NCBI RefSeq assembly: GCF_017916425.1
Contig: NZ_JAFMSX010000003.1
Span: 124,001 to 188,000 of the forward strand
DNA length: 64,000 nucleotides
Origin: Nocardioides sp. SYSU D00065
GTDB taxonomy: Bacteria; Actinomycetota; Actinomycetes; Propionibacteriales; Nocardioidaceae
Reading direction: 5' to 3'
Below are positions 18,786-26,794 of this stretch, piece by piece (positions within the stretch are counted from its first letter, which is position 1; every line of letters starts with the position of its first letter). The position numbers and the translations under genes are program-made. The notes under the pieces are model-generated. The model was not told where the DNA came from, did not search any database, and saw nothing but the letters and a program-made list of their open reading frames with translations.

Positions 18786-19252
18786 CACTTGCGCAGCTCC
18801 AGGATGGTCTTGCCGACCCGGACCTGGACGCCCACGGCGATCGTGGTGGGCTGGGTGATGCGGACCGAGCCGACGTAGGTGCCGTTGGTCGAGCCGAGGT
18901 CCTCCACGAACCACTCGTCACCGCTCGCGGCGACGCGGGCGTGGCGGGTGGAGACGTAGTCGTCGTCGAGCTTGATGGCGGCGTCGCTGCCGCGACCGAT
19001 CAGGAGCGGAGCGTCGGCGAGCTCCGCACGCGTGCCGGCGTTGTCGCCCTCGACCACCAGCAGGTGGGTGGGCGCGCCGCGCCGCGGCCTGCGGGGCTTG
19101 CGCTCGGACTGCTTGGCGGCGGCCCCGCGCGCGGCCTCGGGCACCCGCGCACCGAACATGTCGGAGCGGATCACCGAGATCGCCGACAGCACGAAGATCC
19201 ACAGGATGGCGAGGAACGCCATGCGGATCAGGAAAAGGGTCAGCTCAGACAT
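18785..19252 (-). CDS. fhaB: FHA-domain membrane protein FhaB/FipA
   Basis: 155 residues from ATG 19252. An N-terminal TM helix (~5-27) is followed by a basic linker and a C-terminal FHA domain (~75-155) with the phosphothreonine-binding residues GRGSDA, STRHARV and GSTNGTYV. FhaB/FipA recruits phosphorylated kinase or division proteins at the membrane. It overlaps fhaA by 8 bp and pstP by one base, so the three are surely co-translated. Confidence 0.93.
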   Translation of the reverse strand: MSELTLFLIRMAFLAILWIFVLSAISVIRSDMFGARVPEAARGAAAKQSERKPRRPRRGAPTHLLVVEGDNAGTRAELADAPLLIGRGSDAAIKLDDDYVSTRHARVAASGDEWFVEDLGSTNGTYVGSVRITQPTTIAVGVQVRVGKTILELRK

Positions 19253-19964
19253 TCCAGCCCCCGGCTCCGTCGCGTCCGCTCTCGATGCGGACGGTCATGT
19301 CGGTGTGACCGATGCGGATCGTGGAGCCGTCGCGCAGCCGCGCCCGGCCGACCTTCGCGCCGTCGACCAGGATGCCGTTGGTCGAGCCGAGGTCGACGGC
19401 CTCGACGCCGTCGATGCCGACCTCCAGCTCGAGGTGGCGCCGGCTCACGCCCGGGTCGTTGATGCGCAGGTCCGCCTCGGTGCCGCGCCCGATGACCAGG
19501 CCCGGGGGGCGCAGCGGGTGGCGCGTGCCGTTGACCTCGAGCGTGGCGTGGGACGCGCGCGTACGCGTGCGGTGGTCGTTGTCGGTCACGCTGGCCTGCG
19601 CCTTGCTGCGGATCCGGAAGCGACCGGTGGTCAGGTCGTCGGCCAGCTCGAAGGCCAACGAGATCGGACCCGTGAAGACGTAGCCCTGCGCGTCGGCGTG
19701 GTCCTGGAGCTGGTCGACCAGGTCCTGCTCGAGCGCGCGACCGAGGCCGACGATGCGCTCGAGGTCGGTGGCCGACAGCTCGACGTGGAAGTCGTTGGGC
19801 ACCAGGCGGCGCTGCCGGCTGAGCACCTGGGCGTTGTTGTCGCACTCGCGCTGCAGGGCCGCCGCGATCTCGACCGGCTGCACGGCGCTGCGGAAGGCGC
19901 GGGCGAAGACACCGGAGATCACCGTCTCCAGCTTCTGCTCGAAGCGTTGCAGGGGGTTGTCCAC
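19245..19964 (-). CDS. fhaA: FHA-domain protein FhaA (DUF3662)
   Basis: 239 residues from GTG 19964, preceded by the strong GAGGAGAGGAGG. The N-terminal ~120 residues are the DUF3662 domain (LQRFEQKLETVISGVFARAF). After a short basic linker comes an FHA domain (~155-235) with IGRGTEADLR, VSRRHLEL and LGSTNGILVDG. In mycobacteria FhaA binds phosphorylated MviN and restrains peptidoglycan synthesis. The linker here is much shorter than in M. tuberculosis (527 aa). It is the first gene of the seven-gene operon. Confidence 0.93.
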   Translation of the reverse strand: MDNPLQRFEQKLETVISGVFARAFRSAVQPVEIAAALQRECDNNAQVLSRQRRLVPNDFHVELSATDLERIVGLGRALEQDLVDQLQDHADAQGYVFTGPISLAFELADDLTTGRFRIRSKAQASVTDNDHRTRTRASHATLEVNGTRHPLRPPGLVIGRGTEADLRINDPGVSRRHLELEVGIDGVEAVDLGSTNGILVDGAKVGRARLRDGSTIRIGHTDMTVRIESGRDGAGGWNV

Positions 19965-20144
19965 CAGGCCTCCTCTCCTCGCGCTCGCGTCACGTCGTTG
20001 TGGTGGGCATGCTGCACAGACCGCCCGGCCGGTGCGGCCGAGCGTACCGGCCGAGCGCTGGTGCGCGTCGGTGCCGCCCCGCCGTTGGGGTGGCTGTGGG
20101 GGGTTGGTTGCGATCCCCGGCTCACCGGTGACTCTGGAGGTTCG

Positions 20145-20193
20145 CCCCCGAAGTTTCGGGGGTGAGGCTCAAGTTTCCCCGGCTAGCCGGGGA
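20145..20193. repeat. Two adjacent palindromes upstream of tRNA-Leu
   Basis: A hairpin with arms CCCCCGAA (20145-20152) and TTCGGGGG (20155-20162), then an 18-bp perfect palindrome TCCCCGGCTAGCCGGGGA (20176-20193) extended by TCCCTG. The second shares TCCCCGG-N4-CCGGGGATCCCTG with 47343-47366, where the four central bases differ, so it appears to be a dispersed repeat. The spacer 19965-20299 holds no other gene; it must also contain the fhaA promoter. Confidence 0.7.
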
Positions 20194-20299
20194 TCCCTGC
20201 ACGGCCCCCCGGCCCGGATCGCGACCGGGGCGGGCGCGGACCGGGAACCGGTGCTCGATTGGGAGGGCGCGTCGGGCGTGGGGTAGCCTGAGCCCGCTC

Positions 20300-20383
20300 G
20301 CGCGAGTGGCGGAATAGGCAGACGCGCACGGTTCAGGTCCGTGTGTCCGAAAGGACGTGGGGGTTCAACTCCCCCCTCGCGCA
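20300..20383 (+). tRNA. tRNA-Leu(CAG)
   Basis: An 84-nt class II tRNA. Acceptor GCGCGAG (20300-20306) pairs with CTCGCGC (20376-20382), discriminator A20383. The anticodon stem CACGG/CCGTG encloses TTCAGGT with CAG at 20334-20336. A variable arm (TGTCCGAAAGGACG) and T-arm GGGGGTTCAACTCCCCC follow. CCA is not encoded. Confidence 0.97.
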
Positions 20384-20394
20384 CGTGAGTGGCT

Positions 20395-20420
20395 GGCCCC
20401 GGGTCCTCGGACCCGGGGCC
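20395..20420 (+). terminator. Terminator hairpin after tRNA-Leu
   Basis: A perfect 12-bp stem GGCCCCGGGTCC (20395-20406) / GGACCCGGGGCC (20409-20420), followed by TCGTCCATTT. It lies between the 3' end of tRNA-Leu and the 3' end of the convergent MFS gene, so it may stop transcription from both sides. Confidence 0.85.
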
Positions 20421-20461
20421 TCGTCCATTTCGGGGCCGCGATAGCTGGCCGTGCAGGGGAG

Positions 20462-21691
20462 TCAGCGCTCGGCTGTGACCGGGACCGGAGCCGTGGCGCG
20501 GGTCGCGGCGGCGTGCCCGGCGCGGCGCTCGAGTGCGGCGGACAGGAAAGCCAGGGCCAGGGCGGAGCCGGCGAGCAGGGCGCCCACCCAGTTCGGTGCG
20601 GTGTAGCTCAGGCCGGCCGCGATGACCACGCCACCGAGCCAGGCGGCGAGCGCGTTGCCGAGGTTGAAGGCGCCGATGTTGATCGCTGAGGCCAGCGTGG
20701 GCGCGCCGTGGGCCTGGTCGAGGACCCGCTTCTGCAGCGGCGGGACGGTGGCGAAGCCGAGTCCGCCGATGAGGAGAATGGTGACGGCCGCCAGGACCTT
20801 GTTGTGCGCGGTGAGCGTGAACAGGGCCAGCACGAGCGCCAGGCCGCCGAGGGTGAGGTAGAGCATCGGCATCAGTGCCCGGTCGGCGTACCTGCCGCCG
20901 AGGATGTTGCCGAGGAACATCCCCACACCGAAGAGCACCAGCAGCCAGGTGACCGAGCCCTCGGCGTAGCCCGCCACGCCGGTCATCATCGGCGCGATGT
21001 AGGTGATGGCAGCGAACACGCCGCCGAAGCCGAGCACGGTCATCGCCATGGCGAGGAGGACCTGGATGTTGCCGAGTGCGGCGACCTCGCGGCGCAGCCG
21101 GGCCCCCTCGGGGCGGGGCAGGGCGGGGACCAGGGTGGCGACGCCGATCAGGCCGATGACGCCGAGGACCGCGATGCCGCCGAACGTCATGCGCCAGCCG
21201 ACGGCGTGGCCGACGTACGTCCCGAGGGGGACGCCCACGATGTTCGCGACCGTCAGCCCGGTGAACATGAAGGCGATGGCGCCGGCCTTCTTGCTGGGAG
21301 CGACCAGCTCGGCGGCCACGACGGAGCCGATGCCGAAGAAGGAGCCGTGGGCCAACGACGTGATCAGCCGGCCGAGGAGCAGCACCACGAAGGTGGGGGC
21401 CAGCGCGGCGAGCAGGTTGCCCAGCACGAAGAGGCCCATGAGGATCAGCAGCATCGTCTTGCGGCCCAGCCGGGTGCCGAGGATGGCCGTGACCGGGGCG
21501 CCGACGACGACTCCGAGCGCGTACCCGCTGACAATCCAGCCTGCGGTCGGGATGGACACGTCGTAGTCGCCGGCGATGTCGGGCAGCAGCCCCATCACGA
21601 CGAATTCGGTGGTGCCGATCCCGAAGGCGCCGATGGCGAGAGCGAGGAGCGCCAGAGGGAAGGCGGGTGAGCGGCGGTCGGCTTGGTTCAT
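20462..21691 (-). CDS. MFS transporter, DHA1 family
   Basis: 409 residues from ATG 21691 (an upstream in-frame GTG at 21721 is inside the divergent promoter region). Twelve TM helices are expected. Features include GTTEFVVMGLLPDIA in TM1, the loop 2-3 motif GTRLGRKTMLL, and GWRMTFGG. These match the drug/arabinose-efflux-like DHA1 group (AraJ/YdhP type). It is divergent from a MarR regulator 95 bp away, which suggests repression relieved by a small molecule, probably the exported one. The substrate cannot be read from the sequence. Confidence 0.9.
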   Translation of the reverse strand: MNQADRRSPAFPLALLALAIGAFGIGTTEFVVMGLLPDIAGDYDVSIPTAGWIVSGYALGVVVGAPVTAILGTRLGRKTMLLILMGLFVLGNLLAALAPTFVVLLLGRLITSLAHGSFFGIGSVVAAELVAPSKKAGAIAFMFTGLTVANIVGVPLGTYVGHAVGWRMTFGGIAVLGVIGLIGVATLVPALPRPEGARLRREVAALGNIQVLLAMAMTVLGFGGVFAAITYIAPMMTGVAGYAEGSVTWLLVLFGVGMFLGNILGGRYADRALMPMLYLTLGGLALVLALFTLTAHNKVLAAVTILLIGGLGFATVPPLQKRVLDQAHGAPTLASAINIGAFNLGNALAAWLGGVVIAAGLSYTAPNWVGALLAGSALALAFLSAALERRAGHAAATRATAPVPVTAER

Positions 21692-21786
21692 GCAGACGAC
21701 GTTAGTTGCAGGCGCGGGCAAAACGCAAACGCAGATACCTCCGTGCGCGCGCTATCGTGGACCACCTACGCGACTCAGGAGGAGCG
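21692..21786. promoter_or_regulatory. Divergent promoter/operator region of MFS and MarR genes
   Basis: A 95-bp spacer, more AT-rich than its flanks. It contains TTGC-N8-GCAA (TTGCAGGCGCGGGCAA) and AAACGCAAACG, candidate MarR operator elements between the two start codons, and the AGGAGG ribosome-binding site of the MarR gene at its right end. The exact operator is uncertain. Confidence 0.4.
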
Positions 21787-22260
21787 ATGACCCGCGAGAC
21801 CACCGGCCCGGTCGGGCTGGCCGACGGCTGGTACGCCCTGTCGTTGCTGCACGGGCGGATCGAGGCGCAGGTCGAACGCGCCCTGCAGGCCGGGCACGAC
21901 CTGAGCGTGCGGGAGTTCTCCTTGCTCGACGTGCTCAGTCGTCAGCACTCGGGGGAGGGCGGCCACCTGCGGATGAACGAGGTCGCCGACGCCGTCGTCC
22001 TCAGTCAGAGCGCGACGACCCGCCTCGTGACCCGGCTCGAGGATCGCGGGCTGCTCACCCGCTACCTGTGCGCGACCGACCGCCGTGGCATCTACACCGA
22101 CGTCACGCCTGCAGGTCTGGCGCTGCTCGCCCAGGCGAGCCCCACGCACGATGCGGCGTTGCGGCGCTCCCTGGAAGCAGCGGCCGAGGACCCTCGCCTG
22201 ACCTCGTTGGTCGAGACCGTCCAGCGGCTCAGCGGGGCGGCGGCGCCCGCGTCAGGTTGA
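21787..22260 (+). CDS. MarR family transcriptional regulator
   Basis: 157 residues from ATG 21787, preceded by AGGAGGAGCG. Winged helix-turn-helix: MNEVADAVVLSQSATTRLVTRLEDRGLLTR (recognition helix, residues ~62-91) followed by the wing CATDRRGIYTDVTPAG, flanked by helices that form the dimer and ligand pocket. MarR proteins usually repress a divergent transporter and themselves and dissociate on ligand binding. The divergent DHA1 MFS gene is the likely target. The end overlaps the 3' end of the convergent flavodoxin-family gene by 9 bp. Confidence 0.9.
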   Translation: MTRETTGPVGLADGWYALSLLHGRIEAQVERALQAGHDLSVREFSLLDVLSRQHSGEGGHLRMNEVADAVVLSQSATTRLVTRLEDRGLLTRYLCATDRRGIYTDVTPAGLALLAQASPTHDAALRRSLEAAAEDPRLTSLVETVQRLSGAAAPASG

Positions 22261-22863
22261 CGCGGGCGGGTAGCCCTGGCTCGACAGCAGACGAGCCAGG
22301 TGCGCCGAGTTCGCCGCCGCCGTCTGCGTCGTGGACACGGTCTTGGCCGGTTTGGGGTCCAGGTCCTGGTAGTCGGTGGCCTTCATCGCCTCGCCGACCC
22401 AGTAGGTCGACCCGTTGGCGGCGATGCTGAAGCCGGTGTCGTTGAGGGCCTGCAGCAGCTCGGCGGTGACGTGGTGGGCACCGTCCTCGTTGCCGACGAC
22501 GGCGACCGCGGCGACCTTGTTGTAGGTCGACATCCGGCCCTCGTCGTCGGTCTCGCCGAGCTCGGCGTCGAGGCGCTCGAGGACCATCTTGGCGACCGAC
22601 GACGGCTGGCCGAGCCAGATCGGCGTCGCGATCACGAGGATGTCGGCGCCGAGCATCTTCTCCCTGATCCGCGGCCAGGCGTCGCCGTCGCCTTCGTCGG
22701 TGGTGACGCCGAACTTGACGTCGTGGTCCACGACCCGGAGGAGCTCGCCGATGACGTCGTGGTCGCGCAGCGCGTCGAGGAACTCTTGGCCGATCAGCGT
22801 GGCGCTGGACTCGGCCGGCGACTTCTTCAGGGTGCAGGACAGCACCAGTGCGGTGAGCGGCAT
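22252..22863 (-). CDS. Flavodoxin-family NAD(P)H-dependent FMN oxidoreductase
   Basis: 203 residues from ATG 22863, preceded by GGAGGAGC. A flavodoxin fold is indicated by the phosphate-binding start LVLSCTLKKSPAESSA, the middle loop ATPIWLGQPSSVAKMVLERLD that holds the isoalloxazine ring, and VVGNEDGAHH. The family binds FMN and reduces quinones, azo compounds or metals; its substrate is unknown. It is the first gene of a redox-flavoured stretch with a ferritin-like and a copper-binding protein. Confidence 0.85.
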   Translation of the reverse strand: MPLTALVLSCTLKKSPAESSATLIGQEFLDALRDHDVIGELLRVVDHDVKFGVTTDEGDGDAWPRIREKMLGADILVIATPIWLGQPSSVAKMVLERLDAELGETDDEGRMSTYNKVAAVAVVGNEDGAHHVTAELLQALNDTGFSIAANGSTYWVGEAMKATDYQDLDPKPAKTVSTTQTAAANSAHLARLLSSQGYPPAST

Positions 22864-22895
22864 CGGTCAGCTCCTCCGGGCGGTCGCCGGTCGGC

Positions 22896-23171
22896 TCACG
22901 CGGTGGCGTTCGGGTCGGCGCCGTCCGCGACGTCGCCCTGCGGGCTGGTGTTGTCGGTGCCGCCCAGGTCGCGCAGGAACTCGTGGCAGCGGTGCGCCCG
23001 CTGGGAGTCCTGCTCCATCACCTCGCGGAAGAACTGGGCGATGTCGTCGCGGCCGGCGTTCTCGGCATCACGGACGTACTGGCCGTAGTCGTGGCCGGCC
23101 TTGAGCGAGTGGTACTGCAGCGACACGAGGTCGTAGGTGACGTCGTCGAATCCGGTTTCTCCGGTAGCCAT
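22896..23171 (-). CDS. Small ferritin-like helical protein
   Basis: 91 residues from ATG 23171, with AAGGGACAGGAAG upstream. Residues ~8-70 form two amphipathic helices with YHSLKAGHDYGQYVRDAE and FFREVMEQDSQRAHRCHEFL, resembling half a four-helix ferritin/rubrerythrin bundle with possible Glu/His metal ligands, and the C-terminal ~25 residues look disordered. It would have to dimerise to build a di-metal site. It is probably co-transcribed with the flavodoxin-family gene (32-bp gap). No specific family name was recognised. Confidence 0.6.
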   Translation of the reverse strand: MATGETGFDDVTYDLVSLQYHSLKAGHDYGQYVRDAENAGRDDIAQFFREVMEQDSQRAHRCHEFLRDLGGTDNTSPQGDVADGADPNATA

Positions 23172-23351
23172 CTTCCTGTCCCTTCAGTCGGTGATCGGTC
23201 GGCTTCCTGTACCCGCGATGCGGGAGATCAACGCAGTCGGAACAGGGCGCGGACGCAAGGTTTCGCCCCGGCCGGGTACCGCCCGTACCGAGGCGATGTG
23301 GTCCGACGGCGCTTTCCGGGCGCCCCGCGTCGCGAGACGGAGGGCTGAGTC

Positions 23352-23753
23352 GTGGCACACGTGCAGATGCTCGAGGCGTACCCCAAGGACCTGGGCGACG
23401 TCGACAAGGACCAGCTGGCGGAGTGCATCGATGCCTGCTTCGAGTGCGCGCAGGTCTGCACCGCCTGCGCCGATGCCTGCCTGAGCGAGGACACGGTCGC
23501 CGACCTGGTGACGTGCATCCGGACGGACCTCGACTGCGCGGACATCTGCCTCGCCACCGGCAACGCACTGTCGCGGCGCACCGGGTACGACGCAGGCCTG
23601 ACCAGGGCCTTCCTCGAGGCCTGCGCGACCGCATGCAGGGCGTGCGGCGACGAGTGCGCGCGGCACGCGCAGATGCATGAGCACTGCCGGATCTGCGCCG
23701 AGGCATGTCGCCGGTGCGAAGACGCATGCCGCGCACTGATCGCCAGTCTCTGA
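23352..23753 (+). CDS. Cys-rich four-helix bundle copper-binding protein (DUF326/Csp-like)
   Basis: 133 residues from GTG 23352. Eighteen cysteines are spread over predicted helices as CxxxCxxC-type patterns (ACFECAQVC, CADACLS, CIRTDLDCADIC, ACATACRACGDEC, CRICAEACRRCEDAC), plus HAQMHEHC. This is the signature of the DUF326 / Csp copper-storage family, in which four helices line a bundle core with Cu(I)-binding thiols. No signal peptide is seen, so cytosolic like Csp3. It precedes the molybdopterin oxidoreductase gene by 36 bp on the same strand. Confidence 0.88.
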   Translation: MAHVQMLEAYPKDLGDVDKDQLAECIDACFECAQVCTACADACLSEDTVADLVTCIRTDLDCADICLATGNALSRRTGYDAGLTRAFLEACATACRACGDECARHAQMHEHCRICAEACRRCEDACRALIASL

Positions 23754-23789
23754 CCCACCAGCTGTCCCAACCGGATGGAGGCGGAAGGC

Positions 23790-26255
23790 ATGACGCAGCA
23801 GATCGACCGGATAGCCGAGCCGTGGGGCACCCGGACGCCGTACGGGCCGGGTGAGGCGTGGCCGGCACGAGTCGACACCCACCTCGCCGAGGGGGTAGCG
23901 GCCGACGACGTGGACCGCTGGGTGCAGTCCGCGTCGATCCTGCACTCCAACGGCGATGCGATGGACATCGCGGTCAAGGACGGCCGCATCGTCGGCGTCC
24001 GCGGACGCGCCGTCGACCGGGTCAACCACGGACGGCTCGGACCGAAGGACCTGTACGGCTGGCAGGCCAACGGCTCGACGGACCGGTTGACGCGACCGCT
24101 GATCCGCCGCGACGGCCGACTGGTCGAGACCGACTGGGACACCGCGATGGACGCCGTCGCCGGTCGCACCAAAGAACTGCTGGAGGAGCGGGGACCGTCC
24201 GCGATCGGCTTCTACACCACCGGCCAGCTGTTCCTGGAGGAGTACTACACCCTCGGGCTCATCGCCCACGGCGGGATCGGCACCAACCACGTCGACGGCA
24301 ACACCCGGCTGTGCACCGCCACCGCGGCCGCTGCGTTGAAGGAGTCCTTCGCCAGCGACGGCCAACCCGGCTCGTACACCGACATCGACCACGCCGACGT
24401 CATCTGCCTCTACGGCCACAACATGGCCGAGACCCAGACGGTGCTGTGGACCCGGATCCTGGACCGGCTCGCCGGACCGAACCCGCCGGCGATCGTGTGC
24501 GTCGATCCCCGAGAGACGCCCGTGGCCGACCACGCCACCGTGCACCTGGCACCTCGCCCTGGCACCAACGTGATGCTGATGAACGCGATCCTGCGCGAGC
24601 TGCTCGAGCACGACCGGGTCGACCACCAGTACATCGAGGCACATGCCGTCGGGTTCGCCGAGCTCGAGAAGATGCTGGAGGACTACACCGTGGAACGAGC
24701 GGCCGAGGTCTGCGGGGTCCCGGCCGCGGACCTGCGCGAGGCCGCCCGGCTGATCGGCTCCGCCGAACGCTTGATGTCGACGGTGCTGCAGGGGTTCTAC
24801 CAGTCCCACCAGGCCACGGCGGCGGCGGTGCAGGTCAACAACGTCCACATCGTGCGGGGGATGCTCGGCAAGCCTGGCTGCGGGATCCTGCAGATGAACG
24901 GGCAGCCGACCGCGCAGAACACCCGCGAGTGCGGCGCCGACGGCGACCTGCCCGCGTTCCGGAACTGGTCCAACGACGCCCACATCGAGGACCTCGCACG
25001 GGTGTGGAACATCGACTCGATGCAGATCCCGCACTACACCGCTCCCACCCACCTGATGCAGATGATGCGGTACGTCGAGGACGGGTCCATCCGGTTCCTC
25101 CACGTCTCCGGCACGAACCCCGCGGTGTCCCTGCCGGAGCTGCGTCGGATCCGGTCGATCCTGTCCCAGGACCGGCTGTTCCTGGTAGTGCAGGACCTCT
25201 TCCTCACCGAGACCGCGCAGCTGGCCGACGTCGTGCTCCCGGCTGCCACCTGGGGTGAGAAGACCGGCACGTTCACCAACGCCGACCGCACCGTGCACCT
25301 GTCGGAGAAGGCCGTCGACCCGCCGGGGGAGGCTCGCCCGGACCTGGACATCCTCGTCGACTACGCCCATCGGCTCGGGCTGACGGACAAGGACGGCGCA
25401 CCGCTGGTGAAGTGGACCAGCCCGGAGGAGGCGTTCGAGGCGTGGAAGGAGTGCAGCCGTGGTCGGCCGTGCGACTACACCGGGATCACCTACGACAAGC
25501 TCCGCGGCGGCAGCGGCATCCAGTGGCCGTGCAACGACGAGCATCCCGACGGCACCGAGCGCCTCTACGTCGACGGGCAGTTCTGGTCCGATCCCGACTA
25601 CTGCGAGAGCTATGGGCGCGACCTGGTCACGGGCGCCCCGGTCGAGCCGACGGAGTACAAGGCGCTCAACCCGCACGGCAGGGCCGTGATCAAGGCGGCG
25701 GAGTACCTGCCACCCCACGAGCAGCCCTCGGAGGACCATCCGTTCCAGCTGATCACCGGCCGCACGCTCTACCACTTCCACACCCGCACCAAGACCGGCC
25801 GTGCGCCGCAGCTCCAGGCAGCCGCGCCGGAGGTGTGGGTCGAGGCCTCGGCCGCCGACGCGGAGGAGGAAGGATGGGAGGAGGGCGACCTCCTGGACAT
25901 CACCACCCCTCGCGGTGCCGTGACCGCGCGGCTCCGGATCAGCGGCGTCCGACCCGGCGTGCTGTTCCTGCCCTTCCACTACGGCTACTGGGACACCGGG
26001 GCCGGCCACGAACCTGACGGTCAGGGCCGCGCCGCCAACGAGCTGACCCTGACCGACTGGGACCCAGCCTCCAAGCAGCCCATCTTTAAGACCGCGGCAG
26101 CAGCCGCCACCCGGATCGCGGCGTCGGGGGGCAGGTCGGCGTCCGCGCCCACGACCACCGGTTCGCGACCCGTCTCTGCCTCGGTGCCACCCACTCGTGG
26201 CGACGAGACGGCGCTGGTCAGTGAGCAGTCGTCGACCGCGGGAGGCACCCGATGA
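23790..26255 (+). CDS. Molybdopterin oxidoreductase lacking the N-terminal [4Fe-4S] cysteines
   Basis: 821 residues. ATG 23790 is chosen because GGAGGCGGAAGGC precedes it; ATG 23775 overlaps that site. The bis-MGD oxidoreductase fold is clear: GPSAIGFYTTGQLFLEEYY, RLCTATAA with Cys175 as probable Mo ligand, GTNPAVSLPE, GEKTGTFTNADRTVHLSEKAVDPPGEARPD and a C-terminal molydopterin dinucleotide-binding domain (~660-790). The usual cluster motif CxxCxxxC reads S49-x2-H52-x3-D56, and the fourth position is Gly84, so the cluster is absent or has unusual ligands. It resembles the assimilatory nitrate reductase/formate dehydrogenase-H group, but substrate and electron partner are unknown. It overlaps the next gene as ATGA. 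Confidence 0.88.
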   Translation: MTQQIDRIAEPWGTRTPYGPGEAWPARVDTHLAEGVAADDVDRWVQSASILHSNGDAMDIAVKDGRIVGVRGRAVDRVNHGRLGPKDLYGWQANGSTDRLTRPLIRRDGRLVETDWDTAMDAVAGRTKELLEERGPSAIGFYTTGQLFLEEYYTLGLIAHGGIGTNHVDGNTRLCTATAAAALKESFASDGQPGSYTDIDHADVICLYGHNMAETQTVLWTRILDRLAGPNPPAIVCVDPRETPVADHATVHLAPRPGTNVMLMNAILRELLEHDRVDHQYIEAHAVGFAELEKMLEDYTVERAAEVCGVPAADLREAARLIGSAERLMSTVLQGFYQSHQATAAAVQVNNVHIVRGMLGKPGCGILQMNGQPTAQNTRECGADGDLPAFRNWSNDAHIEDLARVWNIDSMQIPHYTAPTHLMQMMRYVEDGSIRFLHVSGTNPAVSLPELRRIRSILSQDRLFLVVQDLFLTETAQLADVVLPAATWGEKTGTFTNADRTVHLSEKAVDPPGEARPDLDILVDYAHRLGLTDKDGAPLVKWTSPEEAFEAWKECSRGRPCDYTGITYDKLRGGSGIQWPCNDEHPDGTERLYVDGQFWSDPDYCESYGRDLVTGAPVEPTEYKALNPHGRAVIKAAEYLPPHEQPSEDHPFQLITGRTLYHFHTRTKTGRAPQLQAAAPEVWVEASAADAEEEGWEEGDLLDITTPRGAVTARLRISGVRPGVLFLPFHYGYWDTGAGHEPDGQGRAANELTLTDWDPASKQPIFKTAAAAATRIAASGGRSASAPTTTGSRPVSASVPPTRGDETALVSEQSSTAGGTR

Positions 26256-26773
26256 AGCTGGTCCAGACTCTGCGCACCCTGCACGGCAACAAGGTCGGTG
26301 GCGCCATCGAGGAGCTCCACCGCTCCGAGAACGACCTCGCCGGTGCCCTGCTGGACCTCTCGGACCAGCAGAAGGTCGACCACGAGATCTTCCACGTCGC
26401 CCGCGACATCGCCGCGTGGTCCCAAGAGCACGTCCGCCGCCTCGCCGAGGTAGGGCGCGACTACGACCTCGATCTCGACCCCGAGCCGGAGGACGAGGCG
26501 GCCCTGCTGGCCCGGGTCAAGCAGAAGGGTGCCGAGCTCACCGGCCGGTTCCACGAGCCCACGTTGCTGCTCCTGGCGGATCTTCGTCACCTCCACCGGA
26601 TGGCCGCCGGCGTCTCGCTCGACTGGGAGGTGCTCGCCCAGACCGCGCAAGCGATGAAGGACACCGAACTGCTCACGGTCGCCCAGGACTGCCACCCGCA
26701 GACCTTGCGCCAGATGCGGTGGGCGAACGCCAAGGTCAAGGAGACGGCGGCCCAGATCATGGTCACCGGCTGA
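26252..26773 (+). CDS. Helical protein coupled to molybdopterin oxidoreductase, ferritin-like
   Basis: 173 residues. ATG 26252 overlaps the upstream stop (ATGA), so the two proteins are made together. It is almost entirely helical, with regularly placed Glu and His (EELHRSENDL, DHEIFHVARDIA, SQEHVRRLAE, LRHLHRM), suggesting a ferritin-like or hemerythrin-like four-helix bundle. No signal peptide or membrane helix. The tight coupling suggests a chaperone, accessory or electron-transfer partner for the oxidoreductase. The family was not recognised, and the metal-site idea is inference. Confidence 0.6.
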   Translation: MKLVQTLRTLHGNKVGGAIEELHRSENDLAGALLDLSDQQKVDHEIFHVARDIAAWSQEHVRRLAEVGRDYDLDLDPEPEDEAALLARVKQKGAELTGRFHEPTLLLLADLRHLHRMAAGVSLDWEVLAQTAQAMKDTELLTVAQDCHPQTLRQMRWANAKVKETAAQIMVTG

Positions 26774-26794
26774 GCGGGTGCCCACGCGCGGTGA

